Assembly: GCA_963682055.1 (NCBI GenBank)
Contig: OY821741.1
Location: 9,059,501-9,123,500 of the forward strand
Length of the DNA: 64,000 nt
From: Primula veris
Lineage: Eukaryota; Streptophyta; Magnoliopsida; Ericales; Primulaceae
Direction of reading: 5' to 3'
Under the pieces are notes generated by a model. That model did not search any database. It saw nothing but the letters and a program-made list of their open reading frames with translations, and was not told the origin of the DNA. The translations under genes were made by a program, and so were the position numbers. Shown here in pieces: positions 1 through 11,140 of this stretch (position 1 is the first letter of the stretch; the number at the start of each line of letters is the position of its first letter).

Positions 1-1888
1 TATATACTAGTAATCGTTGTGACGCGCTATACAAAGAAAATATAGAAATTAAGTATAGTTATGATACAAATATGTGAATAATACAAAAAAATAATAGTAT
101 AAGATGATAAGATTTAAAAGAATGTTTGGTTGTTAAAGATGGATAAATAGTGTTATTAGTTATTATTTTTTATATTTTTTTATGTGAGTATGGTATTATT
201 GTAATTAATAAAAAAGTATAGGAGTATTTTTAGAAAAATGTGGCTAAATTGGGCAGTTTCATTTTACTTGGGTTGACTTATTATAATAGAATGGTGTATG
301 TATACTATTAGTTTATGTCAACACCCCTTATGAAGTCTTGAAATAAATATTTACAAAAAAAAAAAATCCTTTAATTACACAAATTGCAAATAAAATAAAT
401 AATAAATAAAACTGGTACGTTAACTGTCATCTCATTTTCAAATTCATTTGTCTATTATATGTTTCTCTCTCCTGTTCTCTCCCTATCTCTCCAATTTTTT
501 TACTATTACAGGTATGAAAACTTCCTTTTTTTTGCAATAATATTATTATTATTAATTTATGTGATTTCAGTTTTTATGGTTGTCAGGTTTATATTCAATT
601 TAATTGGTATCTAGGAATATAGGGTACCGTCACACTAACGCATCGCATGGGCAGGTCATCTAGTATAACGTATGTGTATCATATGTATATGTATTGTATG
701 GCTGCATGTCTGTGTAACGTGTATGTATTAGTATATATTTATAGTATAGGTTTTAGGTTTATTACTAGTTTACCTCATATAGTTATTCTTAATAACAAAC
801 ATCATTCAAAACTATTATACGTTTAGATAAATTCATAAGACACAAGCAATAATATCACTATAAATTTTATAAAATATAATAATAAATACATAAATTTCCG
901 AGTCGTTTCAACAACTTTAGCTAATAATAACTGTTTCGCTCATTTTTTGGCTACATGATCGTTTGCAATCCAGTTGCAGACTGTATAAAATCTTAATCTT
1001 TCGGCCCAAAAATTAATGTCCATTTTCATGGATATATATGAGGTATAAAGAGAACAAATGTTTTGGGATGGACTGAGTATAAGTTTTCATTTAATAATTA
1101 CAAAACTAACCAAAATGGACATATATGAGGTATAAAGAGAACAAATGTTTTGGGATGGAGTGAGTATATTAGATATGTTGGGTTATTTATGTTACTTTAG
1201 CAAAGTTATGGATGTAATTGCAGTATTTTAATTAGTTTCGAAACTGCTTCTCACGTGTTTCCCTCTCTGTAACTAACTATGTAAACTGCTTCATTTTGCA
1301 AGTAATCTACTATGAAAAATATCACATTCATTTTCTAAATTGAGATGGTCATAAGTTATTCCTAGTACTCACTATGTATACCAAGCGGTTTTCATAATTA
1401 AGTTTACAATATTGAGTCTCCTTACACTTTCAAAATTTTGGATTCGTCACTGTCTAATATGAAAATAGATTAAAATATTCATTATTAATATAAAAATATA
1501 TCTATATACTCATTAATAAAAAAAAATATGGTTATTATTGTACCATATACATATATACTCATTGATAAAAAAAAATGGTAGCGGGTCACGTTCTACACGA
1601 ACTTTGCTATTATTGTAGCATAAATAGGCTATAATATGAATGGAAAAAAATATCATTAGTGTACTATACTAACTGTTTTTAACGATTTAGGTATCATACT
1701 ATCACTTTGTTACAATTGAGGTACTGAACTATCATAATGTTCACAATTCAGGTACCGCCATTAAATTAATTTGATGGAAATTAGTTTCACTTTTCATTTT
1801 GGTCATATTCTTTGTAATTTGTATAAATCTAACCCTTAATTTTCTGAAATTTATCATTTTAGTATAAATTCAAAAAAATCAGATATTT
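1..1888. other. Intergenic, no gene seen
   Basis: AT-rich sequence with no coding signal. The only structure is a pair of direct repeats of about 50 bp near 1031-1082 and 1117-1168, sharing the block gaggtataaagagaacaaa and ending in gatggagtgagtat or a close variant. That ending resembles the terminal sequence of Stowaway-type MITEs, but I could not pair it with an opposite end. Confidence 0.5.
53..53. other. No RNA genes found in window
   Basis: Placeholder for a negative result: apart from the 5S-like segments in Cassandra and the tRNA-like segment at 27572-27630, I saw no rRNA, tRNA, snRNA or CRISPR-like structure. A tool-based scan was not possible. Confidence 0.3.
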
Positions 1889-1894
1889 TTATAT

Positions 1895-2350
1895 ATAAAA
1901 ACTAAAAAAAAAAAATACCCAAAATTTTTTGAAAAAACCTTTAGAAAAGTAAGAAACCCGAAAAAACCACGAGAAAATGGTAAAAAAAACCAAGAAAAAT
2001 CTAAAAAAACAAAAAAAGTTCAAAAAAACCGGAAACCCGAAAAACCCAAAATCCGTAAAATAAAATAAAAAATAAACCCTAAAAATTAAAAAATCAAAAA
2101 TCACAAAACAATGAAAAAACGCCAAAAAAGTCAGAAACCCGTAAAAAACCTGAAAAACAATAAAAAATTATTAAAAAACCAAGAAAAATCCAAAATCACA
2201 AAAAAAAAATAAAAAAGTTCGAAAAAATCAAGAAAAGCCGGAAAGTCAAAAAAATGTACAAAAAACTTTTAAATAACTTGTAATTGTTTTCAGATGACTA
2301 AAACCGACTTCAAATGACTTAAAAATGGCAGTAAACAATTGCAAGTTATT
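1895..2350. repeat. A-rich degenerate array with aatgacttaaa motifs
   Basis: One strand is almost entirely A with scattered CC and G, built from degenerate units containing ccaagaaaaatccaaaa and gccggaaa. It passes at about 2270 into gacttaaa-type motifs. The same vocabulary recurs at 12412-12880, so this is probably a diverged copy of the same element. The long Phe-rich ORF on the opposite strand is an artefact of the composition. Confidence 0.6.
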
Positions 2351-3531
2351 TTAAAGTCTTTTTTAGATGGGTACTTAGTAACAAAATATATATCAATATA
2401 TGTTAGTATATGTGTGTTACATTAAAGAAAATGTTAGGTAATAGAGGAAATAGTTATTCATATGAATTTCGTAAACTAAAACAACACCACATGTTACATC
2501 ACGCATCGCGTGGCCTAGTAACAGTTTATGAGAAGTGCACTGTTCTCTCCAAAACTTAACACTTTCCCATAATTAAATACATGAAGGGACCACCGCCCAA
2601 TCGGGGTCAAACTCGTCCCACCACCGACCACCACCACCACCACCATCGAACACCACAGGTATATAAACCGCAAATATCTCCTATCTTTCTGTTAGCTATT
2701 TCGTCTTGCGTAGTGCTTTACTTAAATAAAATTGTATCAAATAATAGCTAGAACCAATTGTGTCTAATAAAAGGGAAAAAGTAGTTGCTTTCGTTCGCCT
2801 ATTACCTGTTCGGCAAAAATGAGTCAACGAACTGATGTTTGAAGAAGCTGTTTTTTCCATTTTGAGTGTGTGGTGTTGTTTTGCGAAGTCTGTGTTGGAT
2901 AAAAATTAGCCTATTTGGTCTAATTGAGGTGAAAAAACAGTTAATTTTGTTCACCAATCCCTTTGTTAATTTTATGATATGGTCCATGTATAACAATGTT
3001 TCAAAGTCGTCTACATGACCCCCAAACTTGATCATATTGTTTTAATTGTTAGTTGTTACTATATTGTTAGTATAATCTATAGTTGTGTTGATATCAAAAT
3101 AAATAAATAAGTAAGGCTTAAACACTTCAACTTATCAATAAGTTGCACTTTAGAGTATAACAGAGACAAGGAAAATAGTTTCATGGATGCAATTGAAGAC
3201 ACCAAATGATACATTGTGACTTGGTTTAAAAATATGAAAATAGTAAATGATTTATTGTGTTTATGTACATATGTCGCGTCCAGTTTTATTTTTGAAATAC
3301 CTCGCTCGGAAGTTTTTTGTTTTTTAGTAAAGCTTTTAAAATGAGCTTGTTTAGTTATAAATAAGCTCGTACATCATTTGGTTTTGAAAAAATAAATTTG
3401 TCAATGCATTAGCTTTTGGTGCAATTTGTATTACATGTTACTTTATATACAAGCTTGATATGATATAGCTTTTTAAAACGCTACGTCTATGTGAATGACA
3501 ACCTGAAATTTGTACGGGATTATACATCAAT
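2351..3531. other. Intergenic, no gene supported
   Basis: No convincing gene. A short (CAC)n stretch lies at about 2620-2645 behind an ATG at 2581, followed by a possible GT donor, but no continuation of a coding frame was found. The remainder is AT-rich with only short chance ORFs. Confidence 0.45.
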
Positions 3532-3579
3532 CCCCATGTAACGACCCGGCCCCACGGACCGAACCGCCACGCCCGTATC

Positions 3580-3670
3580 AACAATATTGTCCGCTTTGGC
3601 ACAACTTCCCAGGGGGTCACCCATCCTGGTACTACTCCAAGTTAAGCACGCTTAACTGTGGAGTTTCGTC
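3580..3670 (-). other. 5S rRNA-like segment in Cassandra 3' LTR
   Basis: The minus strand contains a stretch that matches the plant 5S rRNA internal region (gttaagcgtgctt, agtagtaccaggatgggtga and the following cctgggaagt), including the Pol III internal promoter zone. The partner copy lies at about 4080-4170 in the other LTR. It is part of the LTR and not a 5S gene, because the flanking 5S ends are missing. Confidence 0.85.
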
Positions 3671-3881
3671 CTCGCTGTTGTGCCGCACGGCTTTAAAAGG
3701 CCTTGTTGATAGGAAATGGATCTTTAAGCTCATATACCACACGAGTACTCTCATATCTGGGCGATGTGGGACTGACGCACAACACCGAACCACAGAATTT
3801 CCTTCCTGTAAATCTGGGTCGTCACAATCACCCTCCCTTTAGGCACGACGTCCTCGTCGGGCACGTCGTCCTTCAGGGGCT

Positions 3882-4081
3882 CACACACACGTGCTAGTCC
3901 CCACATTTCCGGCCAGATAGAGGCTCTGATACCATCTATAACGACCCGGCCCCACGGACCGAACCGCCACGCCCGTATCAACACACACACGTGCTAGTCC
4001 CCACATTTCCGGCCAGATAGAGGCTCTGATACCATCTGTAACGACCCGGCCCCACGGACCGAACCGCCACGCCCGTATCAA
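3882..4081 (-). repeat. 100-bp tandem duplication inside Cassandra (LTR end plus PBS copied)
   Basis: Two 100-bp units, 3882-3981 and 3982-4081, are nearly identical (the only difference I see is tata versus tgta near the LTR border). On the minus strand each unit holds the last 40-odd bases of the LTR, the TGGTATCAGAGCC primer site and part of the leader. The element therefore has two consecutive LTR-end and PBS modules. The junction lies in a short ac/acacac run, which suggests slippage or a template switch. Confidence 0.9.
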
Positions 4082-4423
4082 CAATATTGTCCGCTTTGGC
4101 ACAACTTCCCAGGGGGGTCACCCATCCTGGTACTACTCCAAGTTAAACACGCTTAACTGTGGAGTTTCGTCCTCGCTGTTGTGCCGCACGGCTTTAAAAG
4201 GCCTTGTTGATAGGAAATGGATCTTTAAGCTCATATACCACACGAGTACTCTCATATCTGGGCGATGTGGGACTGACGCACAACACCGAACCACATAATT
4301 TTCTTCCTGAAAATCTGGGTCGTCACACCCCAAGTAGTCCGTTATAACAAATTTTGCATCACATCCTAACAGAGGAACTATGCAACTGAGATTTCACATT
4401 ATCTTTTATGTTGGCTACTTAAA

Positions 4424-5411
4424 TTGATTTTAGAGGATACATGTATTGCTTATGTATATATGAGTGATAAAGTCGATATTAGTAATATTCATGGTAAAGT
4501 TTTGGTCCGTGGTAAAGTTTCGGTTCGTGGTAAAGGTCAAATGTGTGGTTCTGATTATCTTGCTCGCCCAACAACTTATCCAACCCCATCGTCAGTTTCT
4601 AACATGTCTTACCCACTTATTCCCCGACCCCCATCTTTGTCGACTAACTTGTCACTCCCAACGATACATCGACCCTCATTTTCGGCAGCTAACTTGTCAC
4701 TCCCAACGATGCATAGACCCTCATTTCTGACGGCTAACTTGTCACTCCAGACGATGCATAGACCTTCTGTTGCGAGCCACTCTCACTTGTCAATGCATCA
4801 AACTTCACATTTAGCGTCTAGCTGCTCTAACATTCACATGCATCCATCTGCAATCCATGATCCACATGTACAACAATACCAGGTCATGCCGCCTCCTCGT
4901 GAAACTATCTCTGAGTACCAGGGAATGGATGATGCTACTTACGACGCTTCTCTCAAGCCACAGTTGGAGATCATTACGGATGGCAAAGTCATAAGGTAAA
5001 GTATTACGTTAGTAAATATAGTAGTGATTTTATAACAAGATTTATTACCTTTTATAACTTAATCTTTAAATTCTAACCTTACTGATTACACGTGTACGTT
5101 GTTTATCATCTCAAAAATTTAACATCACAACTTGGCTTCATAGTTTAGTCAAAACATACATGTTTTTTTTTTTGTATTGTAGGTTAGGTCTGTCAAACCC
5201 TGACGCAAAGGATTTGAGAGATATTTTTAGTGAAAGTATCGATGAAGGAGTTGTAATGTGGAAAAAGGTGACCAAAAGCATCAAAAATTTCTACTATGGA
5301 GAGTTTGGGGAATCTTCTATATATATATGTCGCTTGTTACATTTGTTGTTGATAGTGTATGACCCTTATAGAAAGAAAGTGTTATCTTTTTGTTACTGTA
5401 TGACCCTTTGA
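4424..5411 (+). pseudogene. CACTA (En/Spm) transposase-related remnant
   Basis: An ORF from 4424 is spliced at ATAAG|GTAAAG (exon end 4995) to an acceptor at 5182 (tgtag|G), giving the continuous phrase DGKVIRLGLSNPDAK. The first part is Pro/Ser/His-rich with imperfect repeats of LSLPTMHRPSF. The second part (about 5183-5320) carries a W-KKVTKSIKNFYYGEF stretch like the plant Transposase_24 (Ptta/En/Spm) domain. The frame is then lost in unrelated sequence and stops at 5411. A further fragment lies at 5937-6160, and CACTA-like subterminal repeats lie at 6485-6725. I read this as the transposase-side remains of one CACTA element. The family call rests on recalled domain appearance and is not an alignment. 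Confidence 0.5.
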
Positions 5412-5936
5412 ATTTGAAAAATGTTGCAATGTCAATCGACAATTTTAGATTTAGTTATTTATATCAGGAATTTAGGCCATATGCTATTATTTTTTGAGAG
5501 ATATTAGGTCTTCCGTTTCCCTCGACATATTCTAAGAACATATTTATTTTTTCTGTTTTGAATTACAAAATTATTTAATGAGTCATTACTGAAATATGAG
5601 CAATTTACAAAAATTACTATATTTCCTAGCTCGTACCAATCAAATATCAATAGAACATGAACGCCACAATGATAAAAATAAATCAGAAATACTGTAAAAT
5701 TTTGAGTTTACGCATGAATTTTTTTTAATAAAATTGAAACAACATATTGGTAAATTAAAGAGTCAAGATTACAGTTTACAATGTTCTATAATTCAAGTGT
5801 AAAGACTTTAAAGGCATTAATAAATAGAGGGCAGACTGGCATATGCTAGGTAACACAAAACACAATTGTTTATCTTTGATTGTTTGTATTTTTCTTAACC
5901 ACTTGCTAATGATTTATTTATGGTTTTGCCGAAAGA

Positions 5937-6160
5937 TTTTAACTAGAGAAAGACAGAAAATAATCACCTCAGGGCAGCATGGGAAACGGTTTTCAGTAGA
6001 CTAAATAGTGATTGGGTATACAGATTGAAAACTGATGTGTGGATAAAGGAGGCGGATGTGCCAATTTCACCACGGATAATAGCCACGGAGCCTAACGTTG
6101 GCGTTAACGATCAACAATTCATCACCAATCTTTTAACGAAAAATGTTCTAAATTACTAAT
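5937..6160 (+). pseudogene. Second transposase-like fragment
   Basis: An open stretch translates with phrases AAWETVFSRLNSDWVYRL and then DVPISPRIIATEPNV before a TAA at about 6160. The spacing of Trp and the A-W...R...SD pattern resemble the segment after the Transposase_24 core in plant En/Spm ORFs. No start codon or splice context could be established. It is probably the same decayed element as the fragment upstream. Confidence 0.35.
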
Positions 6161-6484
6161 ATGCAATTTCATTTGTCGTAGTGGATAGCAATGTTCTTTT
6201 TATGATTCAAGACTGCTAGTATGTTATTTTTTAATATTTTATTTGTCGTAGCGGATAGTAATATTCTCTTATTATGTCATTTTACATGATTTACGTAATT
6301 CGAGATATTTGATTTTATATATTAATGTTAATTTATTTATATTAGTCATTAAATTTAGTTTTTAAAAGTTTAATTTGCAAGCATTAAAAGTTTATATTAA
6401 TGTTAATTTATTTATATAATACACATCACGCATTAAAAGATGAGGATTTAAAGATTTAATATTGATTAAAATATTAATTAAAAA

Positions 6485-6725
6485 TTATAGACGACGGCTA
6501 GTGTCGAAAATGTCGTCACAAATCTCGTCAACATGAACTTATTATTCGTCGCTAGTTATCAAAATTCCGTCGCAAAAAAGTAATGTAACCGCATTTGCTG
6601 TCAAAAGATTTTGTGACGATACTCAAAGCGACGGGAAAGACCCTGTAGCAGAGCTGTCACAAGTTGGTTTTAGCGACGGTAAAATATAATTTTGCGACGG
6701 GAAAGACTGTCGCTAATTAATCGTA
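6485..6725. repeat. CACTA-type subterminal repeats (GCGACGG / CGTCGC)
   Basis: At least ten copies of a short motif, ttagcgacgg / cgtcgcta and variants such as gtcgcaaa and tgcgacgg, lie in both orientations over 240 bp. This is the usual structure just inside the ends of CACTA elements, where the transposase binds. No CACTA terminal sequence is visible at its right side (the run ends tttttttttgttgg), so the end is either eroded or lost. Confidence 0.6.
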
Positions 6726-6879
6726 ATTTTTTTTTTGTTGGAATTCGTTATAATTATCTCATAACTTATATCTTCATAAGTTCACAATTCTCATAGGTAA
6801 CACTTTTTAATTATTTAGTTTATTTATTAAAGGGTAATACAAACCAAAATATAATAGACATATTTTATCTATCTACAAA

Positions 6880-7400
6880 TCCAAAAAAATAGTTTTAAAT
6901 TACAACAAAATTCTATAAAACCGAAAAAAATTATAAAAACAAAAAACACAAGAAAATTATAAAAAATTATAAAAAATCAAAAAAATCACAAAAACTTATA
7001 AAAAAATCACAAAAAATCATAAAATATCACAAAAAATTATTAAAAAATCACAAAAATCATAAAAAATCACAATAAATCAAAACAATTATAAAAAATGACA
7101 AAAAATTATAAAAAATCACCAAAAATCACAAAATATTATAAAAAATCACAAAAATCACAAAAATCGCAAAAAAAAAAAAGAATTATAAAAAATGAAAAAA
7201 ATCATAAAAAATGAAAAAAATGAAATTTTTAAAAAAAAATTACAAAAATATATATAATTTGTTTTTGTCAATATAACACTTTTTATACCGAAAAAGCTGT
7301 TTTTTCATCAAAAAAACAGCTTTTTCCATCAAAAAGTGAATTTTTTTAATACAAAAAGTGGTTTTCCATGAAAATGTGCCTTTTTTTTAATTTAAATAAG
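6880..7400. repeat. A-rich aaaaatcacaaaaa array and short palindromes
   Basis: Degenerate units of about 10-12 bases (aaaaatcac, aaaaattat) run from 6900 to 7240, followed by short palindromic pieces around aaaaagctgttttttc and aacagctttttccatc at 7290-7330. It is simple low-complexity sequence, probably part of the same transposon graveyard. No gene is present. Confidence 0.5.
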
Positions 7401-7638
7401 CTGAAAGTGCATGTATTTCAGTCGAAAGTACATATAGTTCAATTAGGATATGTTGTGATTCTTTTGTTCTCACCCGGATCGATATGGTAAAAGTAAACTG
7501 GTACACATTTCCTTCTAATGATCTTAATAAAATCGCAAGCCATTAGGTATTGCTACAATATCAATTTTGAAATTGGGCGTTGACATCAACTTGTATTGAA
7601 AATCCTGAGTTGCATCACCATCAAACTGAGTATTTGAA

Positions 7639-9524
7639 TTAAGAACTTGAAACCTCCGCTTCGTTATCAACAAATGGTGATAAATAAGGTGGAGGAACCC
7701 TGACAATTTATTAATGCACAATTAAGTAACTTAATAAAAAAAACTAATTTAGGTAGTCTAATTAAACTAGTTTCATAGACCATGGTCCTTCCATGTTTGC
7801 CTCAATTTTATTTTATTATCACTAAACTATGTTTTATGTCCTGCTATATTGTCCTTACACTGTGTATTATGCAGCTTTAGTCCCTGAACCATACCAACTA
7901 CGCATTTTCGTCCAGAAACTTAACGGGGCACGTTTCTTTGTTTAATATAATAGTTAAAGTTTGCAGAAAAAAAGTGTAAAAGAAACACACCCCTTCTAAA
8001 AATTTACAACTCTCTTATGTTCAACTGAATACAAGCATCGTTGGTTTTCGTGAAGAAAAATGCATATTTCTTAAATGTTTAGGGACTAAAATGTGAGTAA
8101 TACAAAAGTATAGGGATAAATATGCCTTAACAGAAAAACCAGAAGAAATAATTAACTCAATAAACAATTAATGTAACAAGTTAGTTGTGCGTTTGTTTTA
8201 ATAGAGAGAAGCTGAAAAGGAACTATAGTACTAAACAAGTATCACAACTTGACTGGTGAACACTAAAGGTACCTTCCCACCAAATATTCTTCAACTGGCA
8301 AAATGATCCGAGAATTCACACAATCATAAATCCACTGTGGTTGAACATATTGCCTAGATAGGAACCTATTCCCTTGAGTTGGATGATCAACAATCTTCAA
8401 AAGGAAACGCAACACAAAACACAAATCTAGGTTCAAAAGAGTCGTACATTCTTTTGACGAAGAAATTTTTTAGACAACAATGTACGAGTGATACCTGATG
8501 AGTGATGCTCTGGTCAGACTCATTGAATGGAGCTCCTTCTCCCTCCCACGAGACAACACCGCCAAAAGCGGGAATGACAAAAGGCAAGGACTCCCTGGGA
8601 ACCTAAAAAGACAAATATAAACTAACCATAATTTCCATTATCCATCAAAAGTACCACACTTCATTAAGAGTAAACTTCTATTAGAATCTATGGACAAAAT
8701 GGTCTAATAAATTCTGCAATACCTACATCTTAAGGTTCGCAGTAAAATGAACTTGAAAAGCTTTTGTGGTTGCTGCTTTTAAGAACATAAGATTAATTTC
8801 TTCGAGAAAAAAGGCAGTCTATCCAGTTTAAAGCTTTGAGCTTTGTGAGGGCAACAGACCAGAAAAAATCGGCCTTAAAGATAGTGAACCGATGCAATCT
8901 GGCTTCTGAACAATAATATAAAAAAGCGGCAAACAAACAAGGTTGAGTCACCCACTCCTCATGACTCAAAACTTTCTTTCACATTCTTAAAGAAAGCTGT
9001 GAACAAAATGCTATAACAAAACTCCATAGTGAAAATGTCTAATGATTTGAGTTGGCTTATAATTTAACCTTTCTGCCTTTTCATATAGAATCTGGACTAT
9101 ATTCGGTTGACCAGTTAAAGCTTTGGCCTTTTTTGGGGATCTGAATAAGCTAAGGTTTTAACCTACATGGATATAGCTTTTTTCTGAACCTATAAATCGA
9201 GCTTCAAAACTGCAACCAAAGTACTAAACAATCCCTAAAAGTGCCGGAAAAGGGACTGATTGACCATCACCTCACGGCTTAAGAAGATTTTCACGTCCTT
9301 AAAGAGAGATTTACACTCTTTTGTCTCTAGATCATCTTCATCTTCATTAGAAGCATCTTCAACAAGGTGCATTAGGGCACCAGGTTCATTAGAAGGGAGT
9401 TGATGTTGAAGCTGAGCTAACCTTAGTTCACTCTCATCCATCTCTCGAGTCTCAGCCTCTTTGGATTGTTGAATTTCCATTGTCGATGATTTAGCATCCA
9501 AGACCCTTGATAAAGCATAGAGAT
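7639..9524 (-). pseudogene. PES: Pescadillo (PES) C-terminal BRCT fragment, 5'- and 3'-truncated
   Basis: Four well-spliced exons on the minus strand match the middle and BRCT part of Pescadillo, a nucleolar ribosome-biogenesis protein of the PeBoW complex. They are 9271-9524 (LYALSR, EMDESELRLAQLQHQLPSNE, LFKDVKIFLSREV), 8495-8602 (PRESLPFVIPAFGGVVSWEG, SITHQ), 8273-8394 (IVDHPTQGNRFLSRQYVQPQ, DCVNSRIILP) and about 7639-7699 (VPPPYLSPFVDNEAE, then VSSS and a stop at 7639-7641). All three junctions keep phase with GT-AG borders. The entire N-terminal Pescadillo domain is missing, and the acidic/coiled C-terminal part after NEAE is missing too. A SPLAYED N-terminal fragment lies directly upstream on the same strand. 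The exons are undamaged inside, so it is either a young truncated copy or part of a transcribed chimera. The intron between the last two exons holds an unclassified repeat. Confidence 0.85.
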
Positions 9525-9841
9525 CTGTATTTATAAAATTACTTTAGTCATAAAGCAGAAGCACCCTTCATAAAGCATCCAAGATCATTGCTTATAAAAA
9601 ACTGCACTCAAAACAAGCCTTATACTGTATTTTGCAAGTGTTAGGATATACTTTTCTAGTGGAGTAGAAGTAAACTTTTAGGTACTTCTATAAGTGATCA
9701 AAATGGAAAAAGAGGTAAGAAAATTCTTAGTTAGGAATACTGAAAACAGTTGACGACAGTGTAAATTAGATAACAATATAATGCTTTTATGGAAGTATGG
9801 ATCAAGATACTTTTAAAAAGCATCTGCCTTTATGCTAACCA

Positions 9842-10638
9842 CCTCTATTGGCCATTTTTCACGGCGCTTTTATAACCGCCTTCTGAAAAACCGTCTCGAC
9901 CATTTTTCCTGTAATGCCAATAGTCTCTATCAGTCCTCTTTCTCTTACTGTTAATAATTCTCTTACCATCATTTTGATTTGATTTATCCCCAGTTGTTGA
10001 ATCATGCCCTTCCTGCAAGTGGCCAGATGTAGCCTCCGAACTTGAGGGAGATTCGTGATCCACTAGAGGTTTGTTTGAAATGTTTAAACCGACAATCTCA
10101 TTTCCAGCTATGCCTGGTTTACCAAGTTGATTAATAACGATGTCCATCCCCCTTCAATAACATAAAACAGTTACCATTACAGGAAAAGAATAAATAAGTA
10201 ACATTATGGTATGAATGGTATAAATAAGTACAGTTTTATTTTACAAATTTCAAGTTCAACTTGAATATCTATTAGAAATCAATAAATTCCATATTCATCA
10301 GCGATTAAGACTAACAGATAGCATGTAATGATTGAGAGTAAAGTGAGTAAAGTTAAGGATAGAAATGAAGGCCGCTGGAAATAGTTCACCTTGAAAAATA
10401 CTGAAAACCCTCCAAGTTCTCCTTCCCGGTTGATTTCAAGTGTTCCAGTATCTGAAAACATTAAAATTACCTATTGTAAGTGAAAAATACAAAATTTTAA
10501 TGACCAAATGACGCATAAATTGCAAAAGAGGATGACACATACCAGATGAAGCTTCGTAATCAACTCTTCCGGCTTATTTTGATATTCCAGAATAAGCTTT
10601 TGCAAATCGATTGGAAGCACATTTTGCGGAGCTGTCAT
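9842..10638 (-). CDS. SYD: SPLAYED (SYD) N-terminal fragment, about 154 aa
   Basis: Three exons on the minus strand: 10543-10638 (MTAPQNVLPIDLQK to KLHL), 10390-10451 (ILEHLKSTGKENLEGFQYFS) and 9842-10151 (RGMDIVINQLGKPG onward, stop TAG at 9842-9844). They join in frame with GT-AG borders. The order matches the extreme N-terminus of SYD-type SWI/SNF ATPases, where the family reads KLYVILQHMKTSGKE, then ISRAMDTVVNQHG, then a D-ESPS-TSG patch and a KRKR basic patch. Here these appear as FSRGMDIVINQLG, DHESPSSSEATSG and SKRKRTD. Full SYD is thousands of residues with HSA, helicase and AT-hook parts, and none of these follow. The ATG at 10638 fits the family start. Either it ends at the TAG, or exon 3 is spliced earlier into the Pescadillo exon that follows about 320 bp downstream. 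BRM is a less likely parent. Confidence 0.75.
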
Positions 10639-11140
10639 CTTATTTCTGTTGGGATTGTGGAGAAAAATTTAAAGTTAGAGAAGAGATTGTATTTTTAGCT
10701 TGTTATTTGTTTATCCCATATTGGGTAAGTATGATTTATTTATCCCACATTGGCTAATAAGTATGAGCAAGGGTCTATTTCTAGACCTATATGAAATGTA
10801 ATTATTACCAATCAGAGTGTAAACAGAGATATGAAATTACTATTTGAAATTTCATATCAAATGCTTTTAACAAGTACACAATTGGGTAAAATAAGCTAGC
10901 ATGGTACATAATCAAAGAAAATAAAATTAATTAAAGGAAATGAGATCAACCCACAATCAATTGGTACTGGATAGTAAACCCTAGTTTGGTTTTTTGTCAA
11001 TAATAATTCAATTAAACAGAAACCCAGTTATTATTTCACGCGAAATTGATAATAATATAAAGATTAAAACAATCACACACCTTAATTGATCGATTGAGAC
11101 ACACGGAGATTGAACAACGAGAGAGAGAGAGAGAGAGAAA
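10639..11140 (-). promoter_or_regulatory. 5' flank of the SYD-like locus with (GA)n tract
   Basis: Non-coding sequence upstream of the ATG at 10638. It contains a small direct repeat, ttatcccatattggg at about 10709 and ttatcccacattggc at about 10740. A (GA)10 tract lies at 11117-11139 and would be a CT-rich 5' leader on the minus strand. No TATA box stands out. Confidence 0.3.

Larger units (their letters stand above)
3537..4327 (-). mobile_element. Cassandra TRIM retrotransposon, complete, with 5-bp TSD
   Basis: This is a terminal-repeat retrotransposon in miniature. The two LTRs are 3537-3826 (290 bp) and 4037-4327 (291 bp). Read on the minus strand they begin TGTGACGACCC and end GGGTCGTTACA. 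Each LTR carries an inverted 5S rRNA-like segment (on plus, tcacccatcctggtactact then aagcacgcttaactgtgg), which is the hallmark of Cassandra. On the minus strand the 5' LTR is followed by a primer binding site reading TGGTATCAGAGCC, complementary to initiator Met tRNA. The flanks are CCCCA at 3532-3536 and CCCCA at 4328-4332, a perfect target duplication. The element has no protein-coding capacity, as expected for a TRIM, and would depend on another element's enzymes. The internal region contains a 100-bp tandem duplication listed separately. Confidence 0.95.

Noticed and set aside
1889..2125. Minus-strand ORF very rich in Phe
   Set aside because: It is the complement of the A-rich array and reflects base composition only.
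2581..2660. Possible first exon with a His-rich (CAC)n stretch
   Set aside because: A donor-like GT follows, but no acceptor or continuing frame was found.
3580..4170. Functional 5S rRNA genes
   Set aside because: Only the internal 5S-like part is present, in both LTRs and bounded by TG...CA and a target duplication. It is Cassandra, not an rDNA array.
3510..4333. Several ORFs over the Cassandra element
   Set aside because: They fall in the LTRs and change between the two copies. TRIM elements do not code for proteins.
7840..8140. Repeat with cagctttagtccctgaac and an inverted agggactaaaatgtgag
   Set aside because: It looks like a MITE in the Pescadillo intron, but the ends and target duplication could not be fixed, so it is only mentioned.
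9235..9270. Continuation of the Pescadillo ORF to VNQSLFRHF
   Set aside because: This reads into the intron. The GTGATG donor at 9270 joins in phase to the exon starting PRESLPF, as in the family.
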